DNA of 64,000 nt from NCBI GenBank assembly GCA_963678585.2, contig CAXXGA010000002.1, positions 2,666,001-2,730,000 on the forward strand. The letters are read 5' to 3'. The translations under genes were made by a program, and so were the position numbers. The notes beneath the pieces are model-generated. The model saw only the letters and a program-made list of their open reading frames with translations, searched no databases and was not told the origin of the DNA. Positions 43,876 to 52,115 of the stretch are shown one piece after another. The first letter of the stretch is position 1. Every line of letters starts with the position of its first letter. The stretch comes from Breoghania sp963678585. GTDB lineage: Bacteria; Pseudomonadota; Alphaproteobacteria; Rhizobiales; Stappiaceae.

Positions 43876-44469
43876 TCAGCGATATTCCGCCATCGCATCA
43901 TCGAGCCAGCCCCACAGATATTCCGCGAACGAACGCCGGGGCATAAGGTCGAAAGTCGGCACGTCATCCACCTGATGCAGGATCACGCCTGCACGAACGA
44001 CAAGCGTCTGCGCGCACTGGCCAGGTCCAAACTTCGAGGGATGCAGATCGAGGCTGCATCCCTTGGCAAGAAGCAGCCGTGCGGGCACGCCGGAAAGCCG
44101 GAACAGCGCCCGGTTGCCGGTTACATCGGTGACCGCGCAAAGGAAATCCGAAAGCGCATCCCGAAGTTTCGCGACAAGCGCGTCCTCGCTACCCGGCTCG
44201 CCCCGAACCAGCCATTCATCCGGCCCGAGCCAGAGAACGGTGATCCCGTCCGCCACCATCGTGCGGTTCGGTTCCAGCGGCAGGGCGCAGGCCAACGCCC
44301 CCGTCACAGCTTCCAGAAAAGCGGCATCCTTCGGATCGCCGCGCAGGTTGATCTGCGCCGGAACGGGCATTTCCCTCACAGTCAGCAGACCGGCCTCAAT
44401 CGTGGCCTCATCCGCCCCGAAGAACCGAGCCATCGCGCCTGCGCGCGGCAATGTTGCTGCATCAACCAT
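43876..44469 (-). CDS. soxG: Heterotetrameric sarcosine oxidase gamma subunit
   Basis: A 197-residue SoxG-family protein. The start at 44469 overlaps the soxA end by eight bases. Family segments are LWLGPDEWLV, VTDVTGNRALFRLSGVPARLLLAKGCSLDLHPSKF and RSFAEYLWGWLDDA at the C-terminus. It is a structural subunit resembling part of the glycine-cleavage T-protein fold. It is the last of soxBDAG. Confidence 0.92.
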   Translation of the reverse strand: MVDAATLPRAGAMARFFGADEATIEAGLLTVREMPVPAQINLRGDPKDAAFLEAVTGALACALPLEPNRTMVADGITVLWLGPDEWLVRGEPGSEDALVAKLRDALSDFLCAVTDVTGNRALFRLSGVPARLLLAKGCSLDLHPSKFGPGQCAQTLVVRAGVILHQVDDVPTFDLMPRRSFAEYLWGWLDDAMAEYR

Positions 44470-47400
44470 CGAGGCGCGTTCCTTCCTTGTCGAAGAACAC
44501 CGGGGCGACCACCTTACAAGGCACGGTCTTGTCGCCCAGCGGGGCATGGACGCTCTGATCCATCCGGTTGCGCCCGTTCTTGATCATGGCGAGCGCGATG
44601 GAGCGGCCGAGCGTGGCGCTGTAATAGCTCGACGTCACATGGCCCAGCATGGGAACCGGCGGGGTGCCGCCTGCAAGCTCGGTGATCTGAGCCCCTTCCG
44701 GCAGCACCTCTTTTGGGTCGTCCGTCAACAGCCCGACCAGATGCTTGCGGTCGCTGCGTGCCGTATCGGGCCGCGCATAGGAGCGCTTGCCGATGAAATC
44801 CGGTTTCTTCTTCGAGACGATCCAGTCCATGCCGAGATCGAAGGGCGTGACGGTTCCGTCCGTTTCCTGACCGACGATGATGAACCCCTTTTCCGCGCGA
44901 AGAACGTGCATCGTCTCCGTGCCATAGGGCGTCAGATCGTATTTCTCGCCCGCCTCAAAGATCGCTTCCCACAGCGCCATGCCCATCTGGGCGGGCACGT
45001 TGATCTCAAACGATAATTCGCCGGTGAACGAGATCCGGTAGACGCGCGCAGGTAGCCCCGCGACCGTCGCTTGCCTGAACGACATGAAGGGAAAGGCGTC
45101 CGCCGAGAGATCGAGACCGGGCGCAAGTTCGGCCACCAGATCACGCGCCTTCGGCCCTGCGACGGAGGCGGTCGCCCAGTGCTCGGTGACGCTGGTGAGA
45201 TAGACCTTCAGGTGCGGCCACTCGGTCTGGAGATAGTCCTCCAGCCGGTCCATGACCATCGCGGCATTGCCGGTGGTGGTGGTCATCAGGAAGTGGTTTT
45301 CCCCGAGACGGCTGGTCACGCCGTCATCGTAGATCATGCCGTCTTCCTTGCACATCAGACCGTAGCGACACCGCCCGATGCCAAGTTTCGACCATGCGTT
45401 GGTGTAGACGCGATTGAGGAACTCCGCCGCATCCGGGCCCTGAATGTCGATCTTGCCGAGCGTTGAGGCATCGAGAATGCCGACGCCGCTTCGAACCGCG
45501 AGACATTCCCGGTTCACGGCATCGCGCATGGTCTCGCCCCCGCGCGGATAGTACCAGGGCCGCTTCCACTGCCCCACATCCTCGAACTTCGCGCCGCGCG
45601 CCACGTGCCATCCATGCATCGGCGTGGTGCGGGCAACATCGGAGAGATCGCCCACATCGCGCCCGGCGAGCGTCCCGTAGGTCACCGGCGTATAGGGCGG
45701 GCGGAAGGTCGTGGTTCCGACCTGCGGGATCGGACTGGCCAACTCGCGCGACAGGATCGCCAGCGCATTGACGTTCGACGTCTTGCCCTGATCGGTGCCC
45801 ATGCCGGTCGCGGTGTAGCGCTTCAGGTGTTCGACGGAGCGATAGCCCTCGCGCGAGGCAAGCTTCACGTCCGTGACGGCGACATCGTTCTGGATATCGA
45901 CGAAGTGCTTTGCCTTGCCGAAACCCACCGGCTTCAAGCCCGGCACGATCCACAGCGGATGGATCGGGCCAGCCTCCGGTTCCTCGGTAATGGCGGGCAA
46001 TGGCGTTTCGTCCGCAGGCGTCAGCCCTGCGGCTTCCACCGCCGCACGCCCCGCCGCGCGGCCCTCGCTCAAGGCGCCCGCAAGCGTGAACTCGCCACGG
46101 CATGCGCCCGCTGAGACCTCCACCTGCACGGAGCGATCGGGCACGAAACAGGTCTTTTCCTCGTCGTAACGAACCTTGCCGCCCGACTGGGACATGAGAT
46201 GCACCGAAGGCGTCCAGCCGCCGGAAACGGCCACGAAATCGCAAGCAATGCGCTCCACCGGCCCGCCGACGGTCTCGCCGTCGGAGGCAAGCGCGGCCAC
46301 ATCGACACCCGCCACCCGCTTGCGACCCTTCACGCCCGCAATCACGTGACCGGCAATGACCCGAAGCCCCGCCGCCTTCGCTTCCTCGACAATCGCCCCC
46401 GTCAGCTTTGCGCGCACATCGATCACCGCCACAACCCGACAGCCTGCGCGCGCCAGATCGATGGCCGCGCGATAGCCGCTGTCATTGTTGGTGAAAACGA
46501 CGCCGCGGTCGCCCGGCAGCGCGCCGAAGCGGTTGGCATAGGTGCGCGCGGAATTGGCGAGCATCACGCCGGGCCGGTCATTGTCGGCAAAGACCAGCGG
46601 CCGCTCATGCGCGCCGGTCGCGATCACCACACGCTTGGCGCGCACCTTCCACAGCCTCTGGCGCGCACCTTTCGTGCCGCGCGCCAGATGATCGGTCCGC
46701 CGCTCTGTCAGGATCAGGTAGTTGTGGTCGAAATAGCCGGTCACCGTGGTACGCGGCAAAAGCTGGACGTCGGCATAAGAAGCAAGCTCGGCGCGGATCT
46801 TCTCGATCCATTCCGTGGCAGGCACGCCGTCGATCTGCGTGTTCTGCCCCAGAAGATCACCGCCGAATTCGCTCTGCTCGTCGGCGACAATCACCCGCGC
46901 CCCCGCCTTCGCCGCCTCAAGCGCCGCCATCAGACCCGCCGGTCCTGCACCCGCGATGAGCACGTCGCAATGGGCGTGCATCTTGTCGTAGGTATCCGGA
47001 TCGGCCTCGGTGGGGGCAACACCATAACCCGCGGCCTTGCGGATCATCGGCTCATAGAACCGCATCCAGAAGCTCTTCGGATGCATGAAGGTCTTGTAGT
47101 AGAAGCCCGCCACGAAGAGCTTGGAGAACAGCCCGTTCACCGCGCCGATATCGAACTCGACGCTCGGCCATGCGTTCTGGCTCGACGCGATCAGCCCGTC
47201 GTAAAGCTCGATCTGGGTGGCGCGGATATTGGGTTCCGAAAACGCCCCCGTCTCAAGCTGCACCAGCGCGTTGGGTTCTTCCGAGCCTGCCGAATAGATC
47301 CCGCGCGGACGGTGATACTTGAAGCCGCGCGCAACCAGATGCACGCCATTGGCAATCAGCGCCGAGGCCAGCGTATCGCCCGCAAAGCCCTGATAGCGCT

Positions 47401-47473
47401 TGCCGTTGAAGGTGAAGCTCATGGGGCGGGACCGGTCGATCCGCCCGCCATCCGTCTTGCGGAACTGCGCCAT
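44462..47473 (-). CDS. soxA: Heterotetrameric sarcosine oxidase alpha subunit
   Basis: A 1003-residue subunit of the enzyme that oxidises sarcosine to glycine and 5,10-methylene-THF (or formaldehyde) with H2O2. An N-terminal 2Fe-2S-fold-like domain (TFNGKRYQGFAGDTLASAL) comes first, then an NAD/FAD domain (CDVLIAGAGPAGLMAALEAAKAGARVIV). The C-terminal 400 residues are an aminomethyltransferase (GcvT)-like folate domain (RSGVGILDASTLGKIDIQGPDA and following). The start at 47473 overlaps the soxD stop by one base. The name is unrelated to thiosulfate-oxidising SoxA. Confidence 0.95.
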   Translation of the reverse strand: MAQFRKTDGGRIDRSRPMSFTFNGKRYQGFAGDTLASALIANGVHLVARGFKYHRPRGIYSAGSEEPNALVQLETGAFSEPNIRATQIELYDGLIASSQNAWPSVEFDIGAVNGLFSKLFVAGFYYKTFMHPKSFWMRFYEPMIRKAAGYGVAPTEADPDTYDKMHAHCDVLIAGAGPAGLMAALEAAKAGARVIVADEQSEFGGDLLGQNTQIDGVPATEWIEKIRAELASYADVQLLPRTTVTGYFDHNYLILTERRTDHLARGTKGARQRLWKVRAKRVVIATGAHERPLVFADNDRPGVMLANSARTYANRFGALPGDRGVVFTNNDSGYRAAIDLARAGCRVVAVIDVRAKLTGAIVEEAKAAGLRVIAGHVIAGVKGRKRVAGVDVAALASDGETVGGPVERIACDFVAVSGGWTPSVHLMSQSGGKVRYDEEKTCFVPDRSVQVEVSAGACRGEFTLAGALSEGRAAGRAAVEAAGLTPADETPLPAITEEPEAGPIHPLWIVPGLKPVGFGKAKHFVDIQNDVAVTDVKLASREGYRSVEHLKRYTATGMGTDQGKTSNVNALAILSRELASPIPQVGTTTFRPPYTPVTYGTLAGRDVGDLSDVARTTPMHGWHVARGAKFEDVGQWKRPWYYPRGGETMRDAVNRECLAVRSGVGILDASTLGKIDIQGPDAAEFLNRVYTNAWSKLGIGRCRYGLMCKEDGMIYDDGVTSRLGENHFLMTTTTGNAAMVMDRLEDYLQTEWPHLKVYLTSVTEHWATASVAGPKARDLVAELAPGLDLSADAFPFMSFRQATVAGLPARVYRISFTGELSFEINVPAQMGMALWEAIFEAGEKYDLTPYGTETMHVLRAEKGFIIVGQETDGTVTPFDLGMDWIVSKKKPDFIGKRSYARPDTARSDRKHLVGLLTDDPKEVLPEGAQITELAGGTPPVPMLGHVTSSYYSATLGRSIALAMIKNGRNRMDQSVHAPLGDKTVPCKVVAPVFFDKEGTRLDG

Positions 47474-47754
47474 CACTTGCCCTCCTGAACGGGCGTGCCG
47501 TCGCAGTGATAGACCCGCGTGATCTGATAGGTGAGCGTGTCGCGCTCCACGTTGAACCAGCGCCGGCAGCCATGGGCATGGTTCCAGCGTTCCTTGTGCG
47601 CGCCCTTGGTATTGGTGCGCATGAACAGGAACTCCGCCCATTCCGCATCGCTTAATTGGGAAGGGTCTTGCGGGCGCGCGATATGCGCCTCCCCGCCATA
47701 GGAAAATTCGATCTCGTCGCGCGGCCCGCACCAGGGGCATTGGATCAGCAGCAT
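47473..47754 (-). CDS. soxD: Heterotetrameric sarcosine oxidase delta subunit
   Basis: A 93-residue protein opening LIQCPWCGPRDEIEFSYGGEAHIARP. The cysteine pair CPWC with later cysteine and histidine (HAHGC) forms the zinc site of SoxD. RRWFNVERDTLTYQI is also a family mark. It lies 11 bases after soxB and overlaps soxA by one base (TGATG). Confidence 0.95.
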   Translation of the reverse strand: MLLIQCPWCGPRDEIEFSYGGEAHIARPQDPSQLSDAEWAEFLFMRTNTKGAHKERWNHAHGCRRWFNVERDTLTYQITRVYHCDGTPVQEGK

Positions 47755-47765
47755 GTCACATCCCC

Positions 47766-49016
47766 TCAGTGCGCCACGGCGGCAGCGCCGTGTTCGTCGA
47801 TCAGATAGCCGGTGGTGAAACGCTCCAGCGAGAAGGGCGCGTTGATCTCATGCGGCTCGTCGCGCGCAATCGTATGGGCAAAGACCCAGCCCGATCCCGT
47901 CGTCGCCTTGAAGCCGCCCGTACCCCAACCGCAATTGATGTAGAGATTGTCGACCGGCGTCTTGGAGATGATCGGGCTTGCATCCGGGCACACATCCACG
48001 ATGCCGCCCCATTGGCGCATCATGCGAAGCCGGGAAAAGATCGGGAACAGCTCCAGAAGCGCGCCCATCTGATGTTCGATCATGTGGAAGGACCCGCGCT
48101 GGCCGTAACCGGTATAGGCATCGATGCCCGCCCCGATCACCAGTTCGCCCTTGTCGGACTGGCTCACATAGACATGCACCGCGTTCGACATGACCACGCA
48201 GTCGATCACCGGCTTCACCGGTTCGGACACCAGCGCCTGAAGCGGATGGCTTTCAAGCGGCAGGCGGATGCCCGCCATCTCCGCCAGCACGGACGAATTG
48301 CCCGCCGTGACGATGCCGACCTTCTTCGCCCCGATGAAACCCTTGGCGGTCTCGACACCGACGACCTTGCCGCCCTCGCGACGGATGCCGGTCACCTCGC
48401 AATTCTGGATGATGTCGACGCCGCGCGCACTCGCCGCCCGCGCCAGCCCCCAAGCAACCGCGTCGTGACGCGCCGTGCCGCCGCGCCGCTGCAAGGTGCC
48501 GCCCATGATCGGGTAACGCACATCCTGCGAGATGTTGATGATCGGGCAGAATTCCTTCACCTCACCCGCATCCAGCCACTCGCTGTCGATGCCGTTGAGG
48601 CGCAGCGCATGGGTGCGCCGCTGCGCCTCGCGCACATCCGAGAGGTTATGCGCGAGGTTCAGCACGCCGCGCTGCGAGAGCATGATGTTGTAATTGATGT
48701 CCTGGCTGAGCCCCTCGTAGAGCTTCAGCGACTTCTCGTAGAGCGCCGCGCTCTCGTCCCACAGGTAGTTGGAGCGGATGATGGTGGTGTTGCGGCCCGT
48801 GTTGCCGCCGCCGAGCCAGCCCTTCTCGATCACCGCCACATTGGTGATGCCGTGTTCCCTGGCAAGGTAATAGGCGGTGGCAAGCCCATGCCCGCCCGCC
48901 CCGATGATCACCACATCGTATTCGGACTTCGGCGCGGCATCGCGCCAGGCCCGCTCCCATCCCTGGTGATGGGACAAGGCATTCTTCGCCAGCGCGAACA
49001 ACGAATAGGACGCCAT
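47766..49016 (-). CDS. soxB: Heterotetrameric sarcosine oxidase beta subunit
   Basis: A 416-residue FAD- and FMN-binding subunit that carries out the oxidation. The dinucleotide motif is VVIIGAGGHGLATAYYLA. The histidine in RGGTARHDAVAWG matches the region of covalent FMN attachment, and CGWGTGGFKATTGSG near the end is typical. The ATG at 49016 follows GAGGGGAG by about eight bases. It heads soxBDAG and lies 157 bases after the stop of a GlxA-family regulator gene in the same direction. Confidence 0.95.
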   Translation of the reverse strand: MASYSLFALAKNALSHHQGWERAWRDAAPKSEYDVVIIGAGGHGLATAYYLAREHGITNVAVIEKGWLGGGNTGRNTTIIRSNYLWDESAALYEKSLKLYEGLSQDINYNIMLSQRGVLNLAHNLSDVREAQRRTHALRLNGIDSEWLDAGEVKEFCPIINISQDVRYPIMGGTLQRRGGTARHDAVAWGLARAASARGVDIIQNCEVTGIRREGGKVVGVETAKGFIGAKKVGIVTAGNSSVLAEMAGIRLPLESHPLQALVSEPVKPVIDCVVMSNAVHVYVSQSDKGELVIGAGIDAYTGYGQRGSFHMIEHQMGALLELFPIFSRLRMMRQWGGIVDVCPDASPIISKTPVDNLYINCGWGTGGFKATTGSGWVFAHTIARDEPHEINAPFSLERFTTGYLIDEHGAAAVAH

Positions 49017-49090
49017 AGCGCAAACTCCCCTCGGCACATTCGGTAACAATGACGGGGAACGCCAACCTTACGCTAGAACAGGTTAGCCAT

Positions 49091-49108
49091 CGGATTTGAA
49101 TGAATCCG
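49091..49108. promoter_or_regulatory. Inverted repeat upstream of soxB
   Basis: CGGATT and AATCCG flank six bases, about 75-92 bases before soxB. Just beyond lie two CGACA cores (49107-49111 and 49131-49135) like those before dgcA and gbcA, but 24 rather than 21 bases apart. Likely the soxB promoter control region. Confidence 0.35.
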
Positions 49109-49173
49109 ACATCTCAAGCACGTCGCAAAACGACATGATGCATGCGCGGAACGCACGCGAAAGGAACCCGTTC

Positions 49174-50295
49174 TCAGCCGTAAAACCTAGGGTCATGCTG
49201 CGTTTTTTGAGCGACCCCGCCACTCATGGGCAGGATCAGATCCGCATCCACCGTCTCGGCCTGCTTGCGCACTTGCGACGGATTGATCCCGAAGACCTCT
49301 CGGAAATGGCGGGAGAAATGCGCGCAATCGGCAAAGCCCGCCTCATAGGCAACATCGGTTACCGAACGCGGCGAGGTTTTCAGCATCCATAGCCCGTAGC
49401 GAAGCCGCAGCAACCGGTAGAACCTGTTTGGGCTCATGCCGGTGGCCGACTGGAAAATACGCTCGAACTGCCGGGTACTGATCGCAAGCCGCGCGGCAAT
49501 CTCTTCCATGGCGAGCGGCTGACCGAGGTTCTGTTCCATCATCAGCATGGCCCGGCGCACACGATCATCGACGACCGGCCCGCCCACCGGTGGCGGCGGC
49601 TGCGACTGGCTCGCCGCCCTGCCCGGATCTACCTGAAGAATGTGCATCGCCTTTTGTGCAGCCGACGCCCCCAGATGCCGCTCGATCAGATGCGCCGCCA
49701 GATCGACGACCCCCGCCCCGCCGGAACAGGTGATGCGGTCGCGATCTTCCACGAAAAGCTGTTCGGCTACCGGCACGAGATCCGGGAATTCCTCGATAAA
49801 ATCGCGAAAATGATACCAGCTCACGCAGCAGGCCCGGTCCTGCATGAGCCCGGAGCGCGCCAGCACGAAACTCCCCGTACACACGCCGACCAGCGGAATG
49901 CCCGCCTTCGCCGCGCGCGCCAGACAGGCTGCCCCTTGCGCATCGAGCTGAGGCCCGCGATGGAGAAGCCCGCCCACCACGACGAGATAGTCGAGGCCGG
50001 AAAGATCGAAATCGTATGACGCATCGGGGCCGACCGCGATGCCGCAGCTCGATTTGCGTAGCGCATCCGGCTCGCCCAGCACGTGCCAGCGGCAGCGGAT
50101 CGGGCGGCTGCCGTCGCCCTCGTCGGCGGCAAGCCGCAGCGCGTCGATGAAGCTTGAAAGCGCGGTCAGCGTGAAATTGTTGGTCAGCAGGAAGCCGACG
50201 GAAAGCGCCGGTCGCCCGGATCCGGCCAGCCTGTTGCCTGCCCGCCTGTCGCCCGCCTTGTCGTTCCTCGCCTTTCGCCCGGTTACTGCGCTCAC
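49174..50295 (-). CDS. GlxA family AraC-type regulator 1
   Basis: A 373-residue regulator with an N-terminal DJ-1/PfpI-like domain (LSVGFLLTNNFTLTALSSFIDALRLA, the VCTGSFVLARSGLM elbow) and a C-terminal pair of AraC helix-turn-helices (ATGMSPNRFYRLLRLRYG, VAYEAGFADCAHFSRHFREVFG). GTG starts at 50298 and 50295 are possible; the second is four bases after GGGAGG. It overlaps the end of the second regulator gene and precedes soxB. GlxA-type regulators such as GbdR control betaine catabolism in Pseudomonas; which of the two here is the GbdR counterpart is not certain. Confidence 0.9.
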   Translation of the reverse strand: MSAVTGRKARNDKAGDRRAGNRLAGSGRPALSVGFLLTNNFTLTALSSFIDALRLAADEGDGSRPIRCRWHVLGEPDALRKSSCGIAVGPDASYDFDLSGLDYLVVVGGLLHRGPQLDAQGAACLARAAKAGIPLVGVCTGSFVLARSGLMQDRACCVSWYHFRDFIEEFPDLVPVAEQLFVEDRDRITCSGGAGVVDLAAHLIERHLGASAAQKAMHILQVDPGRAASQSQPPPPVGGPVVDDRVRRAMLMMEQNLGQPLAMEEIAARLAISTRQFERIFQSATGMSPNRFYRLLRLRYGLWMLKTSPRSVTDVAYEAGFADCAHFSRHFREVFGINPSQVRKQAETVDADLILPMSGGVAQKTQHDPRFYG

Positions 50296-51395
50296 CACGC
50301 CTCCCGTTCATCGCCAAGGTCGTCTTCTGCGGAAGCAAGCAAGGCCAGCGCGGCCACCGCCTCATCATCGGCCAATGCGACCGGCGCGCCTGTCGCCGCT
50401 TGCGTGCCGGCAAAGGCGCTCATGCGGTAGCGGTTGGCGATCTGGTCGGAGCGCGGTGGCACGCCGTAATGATCGCGGTAGCACCGGCTGAAATGGGCGG
50501 CGGAGACAAAGCCGCAGCACACCGCCACCTGCTGCACGGTCTTCGAGGTCTGGTGCAGGAGCTGGCGGGCGCGGATGAGCCTGAGGCCCAGATAATATTT
50601 GCCCGGCGAACAGTTCATGTAGGTGCGGAACAACCGCTCCACATTGCGCCGCGACTGGCCGAGCTGCCGGGCCAGCGTCAGGAGATCGAGCGGCTGCTCG
50701 ATGGTCGCCAGCATGAGCCGGATGGCGGCCTGAAGTTCCTGCCGCTCCACGCCCAAAGGCTGCTGGATGACCGCGTTCTGCTGCATCGCTGCCGGACGGA
50801 TCTTGTCATGCAGCATCTGTTCGGAAATGCGCGCGGCCAGATCTTCGCCATGGCGCGCCGCGATACGGTGCAGCATCATGTCGGCCGCCGCCGTCCCGCC
50901 CGCGCAGGTGAAACGCTTGCGATCCACCGCGAAGATCTCGCCGGTCGCCACCAGATTGGGGAAATTTTCGGTGAAGCTTGCAAGGCTGTCCCAATGGACC
51001 GTGCAGCGATAGCCGTCCAGAAGCCCGGCCCGCGCCAGAATGTGGCTCGCCGTACAGATCGCCCCCAGCGCCATGCCCTTGGCAGCGGCACGCCTGAGCC
51101 AGGCCAGGACCTGCCGGTCGTCATACCAGTGCCCTTCGACACCGGCGCAAACCACCACCGCAGGCAGGGCCGGAGCATCGCTGATGGAATGGGAAACACC
51201 GACGGGAACGCCGTTGCTCGCCTGCTCGCTCCCGCCGTCGCGCGAGATGAGCACCCAGTCGTAGAGCTTCTTGCCGCTCAGATGATTGGCGAGCCGCAAC
51301 GGCTCGATCGCGGACGAGAACGCGATCATCGAGAAATTGGGGATGAGCAGGAAACCGACGGTTTCCGTCATATCCGGGTTCGCTGAATAGCCCAT
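50292..51395 (-). CDS. GlxA family AraC-type regulator 2 (GbdR-like candidate)
   Basis: A 367-residue regulator of the same build: an amidotransferase-like sensor domain (VGFLLIPNFSMIAFSSAIEPLRLAN, AICTASHILARAGLLDG) and an AraC DNA-binding domain (CSPGKYYLGLRLIRARQLL, VAVCCGFVSAAHFSRCYRDHYG). The ATG at 51395 is the first ATG; GTG codons at 51413 and 51458 would lengthen it. The sensor opening and length fit GbdR, the dimethylglycine/betaine-responsive activator, better than the neighbouring paralogue. It heads the left-reading betaine block and is divergent from the aldehyde dehydrogenase gene. Confidence 0.9.
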   Translation of the reverse strand: MGYSANPDMTETVGFLLIPNFSMIAFSSAIEPLRLANHLSGKKLYDWVLISRDGGSEQASNGVPVGVSHSISDAPALPAVVVCAGVEGHWYDDRQVLAWLRRAAAKGMALGAICTASHILARAGLLDGYRCTVHWDSLASFTENFPNLVATGEIFAVDRKRFTCAGGTAAADMMLHRIAARHGEDLAARISEQMLHDKIRPAAMQQNAVIQQPLGVERQELQAAIRLMLATIEQPLDLLTLARQLGQSRRNVERLFRTYMNCSPGKYYLGLRLIRARQLLHQTSKTVQQVAVCCGFVSAAHFSRCYRDHYGVPPRSDQIANRYRMSAFAGTQAATGAPVALADDEAVAALALLASAEDDLGDEREAW

Positions 51396-52115
51396 ATCCG
51401 TGAAGCGGCTCACGACTCGTCGGCTTTCACGACCGCCTGCCCGCAATTGCAGACGCACCGATATGCAGTCCGACCGGTCGCCCCTCCGCGCCTCCGATCA
51501 AAGCGCCTGTGCGGATCATCGGCTCCCTCAAGCCGAAGTGGGCCGCAACGGCCCCGATCACACCCGGCGCTTGCCTCAATCGCTTTCCGGATAAAAGCCT
51601 TCCGAAAAGCCCGAAGAACCCTGCGTGTCGCATCCTCCCCGACGGCCCTCGCAATTCCGGCCGGTTCGCGCCTCTTGTCCCGAGGCTGTCAATTCCTCAA
51701 CGCTAGCGCGATCGCGCAAGCCATGCATCAAATATCTGCCCGCACGAATACGGTTGTAAAGCTGCTCTTTTATACGATCTTCCCGGAACAAAGCTGAAAT
51801 TTGAAGCACACTGCCGCTTCGAACTTCCGTAAAGGCGTGCTAGGAAGACGACCGCTTCCTTCGCTCCTCACAGGCAAACAGGGAGGCCACGTCTTATGCA
51901 AGGCAACGGTTCTTTGCGTTCCGCTGCCGGGCACACCCCATCACTTTCCAGAAAGGACGGGCTGGAACGACCGGGACGCCTTCAAGGTTCGGGCTGACAA
52001 ATGCCAGCCCCCGACCTTCAGCTCCACTTGAGCTTGATGGACGGCCCCCTATTTTCGGCCTCGACAACAAGCCGTCGCCAAAGTCGGCGGGATCAAAGAG
52101 AACCCGGAGTTACCC
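51396..52115. promoter_or_regulatory. Gene-free divergent region between GlxA regulator 2 and aldehyde dehydrogenase
   Basis: These 720 bases contain only short open frames without family similarity. Around 51710-51830 the sequence becomes more AT-rich, a likely promoter zone. A stem GGGCTG / CAGCCC encloses ACAAATGC near 51990-52010 in the probable leader of the dehydrogenase gene. I see no tRNA or riboswitch I can name. Confidence 0.4.

Noticed and set aside
43876..49016. Sox genes as a thiosulfate oxidation system
   Set aside because: The names coincide, but the proteins are FAD/folate sarcosine oxidase subunits, not cytochromes or sulfur carriers.
51427..52031. Several 60-115-codon frames between GlxA regulator 2 and the aldehyde dehydrogenase gene
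   Set aside because: They overlap each other in different frames, lack similarity and codon bias, and the region fits a long divergent promoter.
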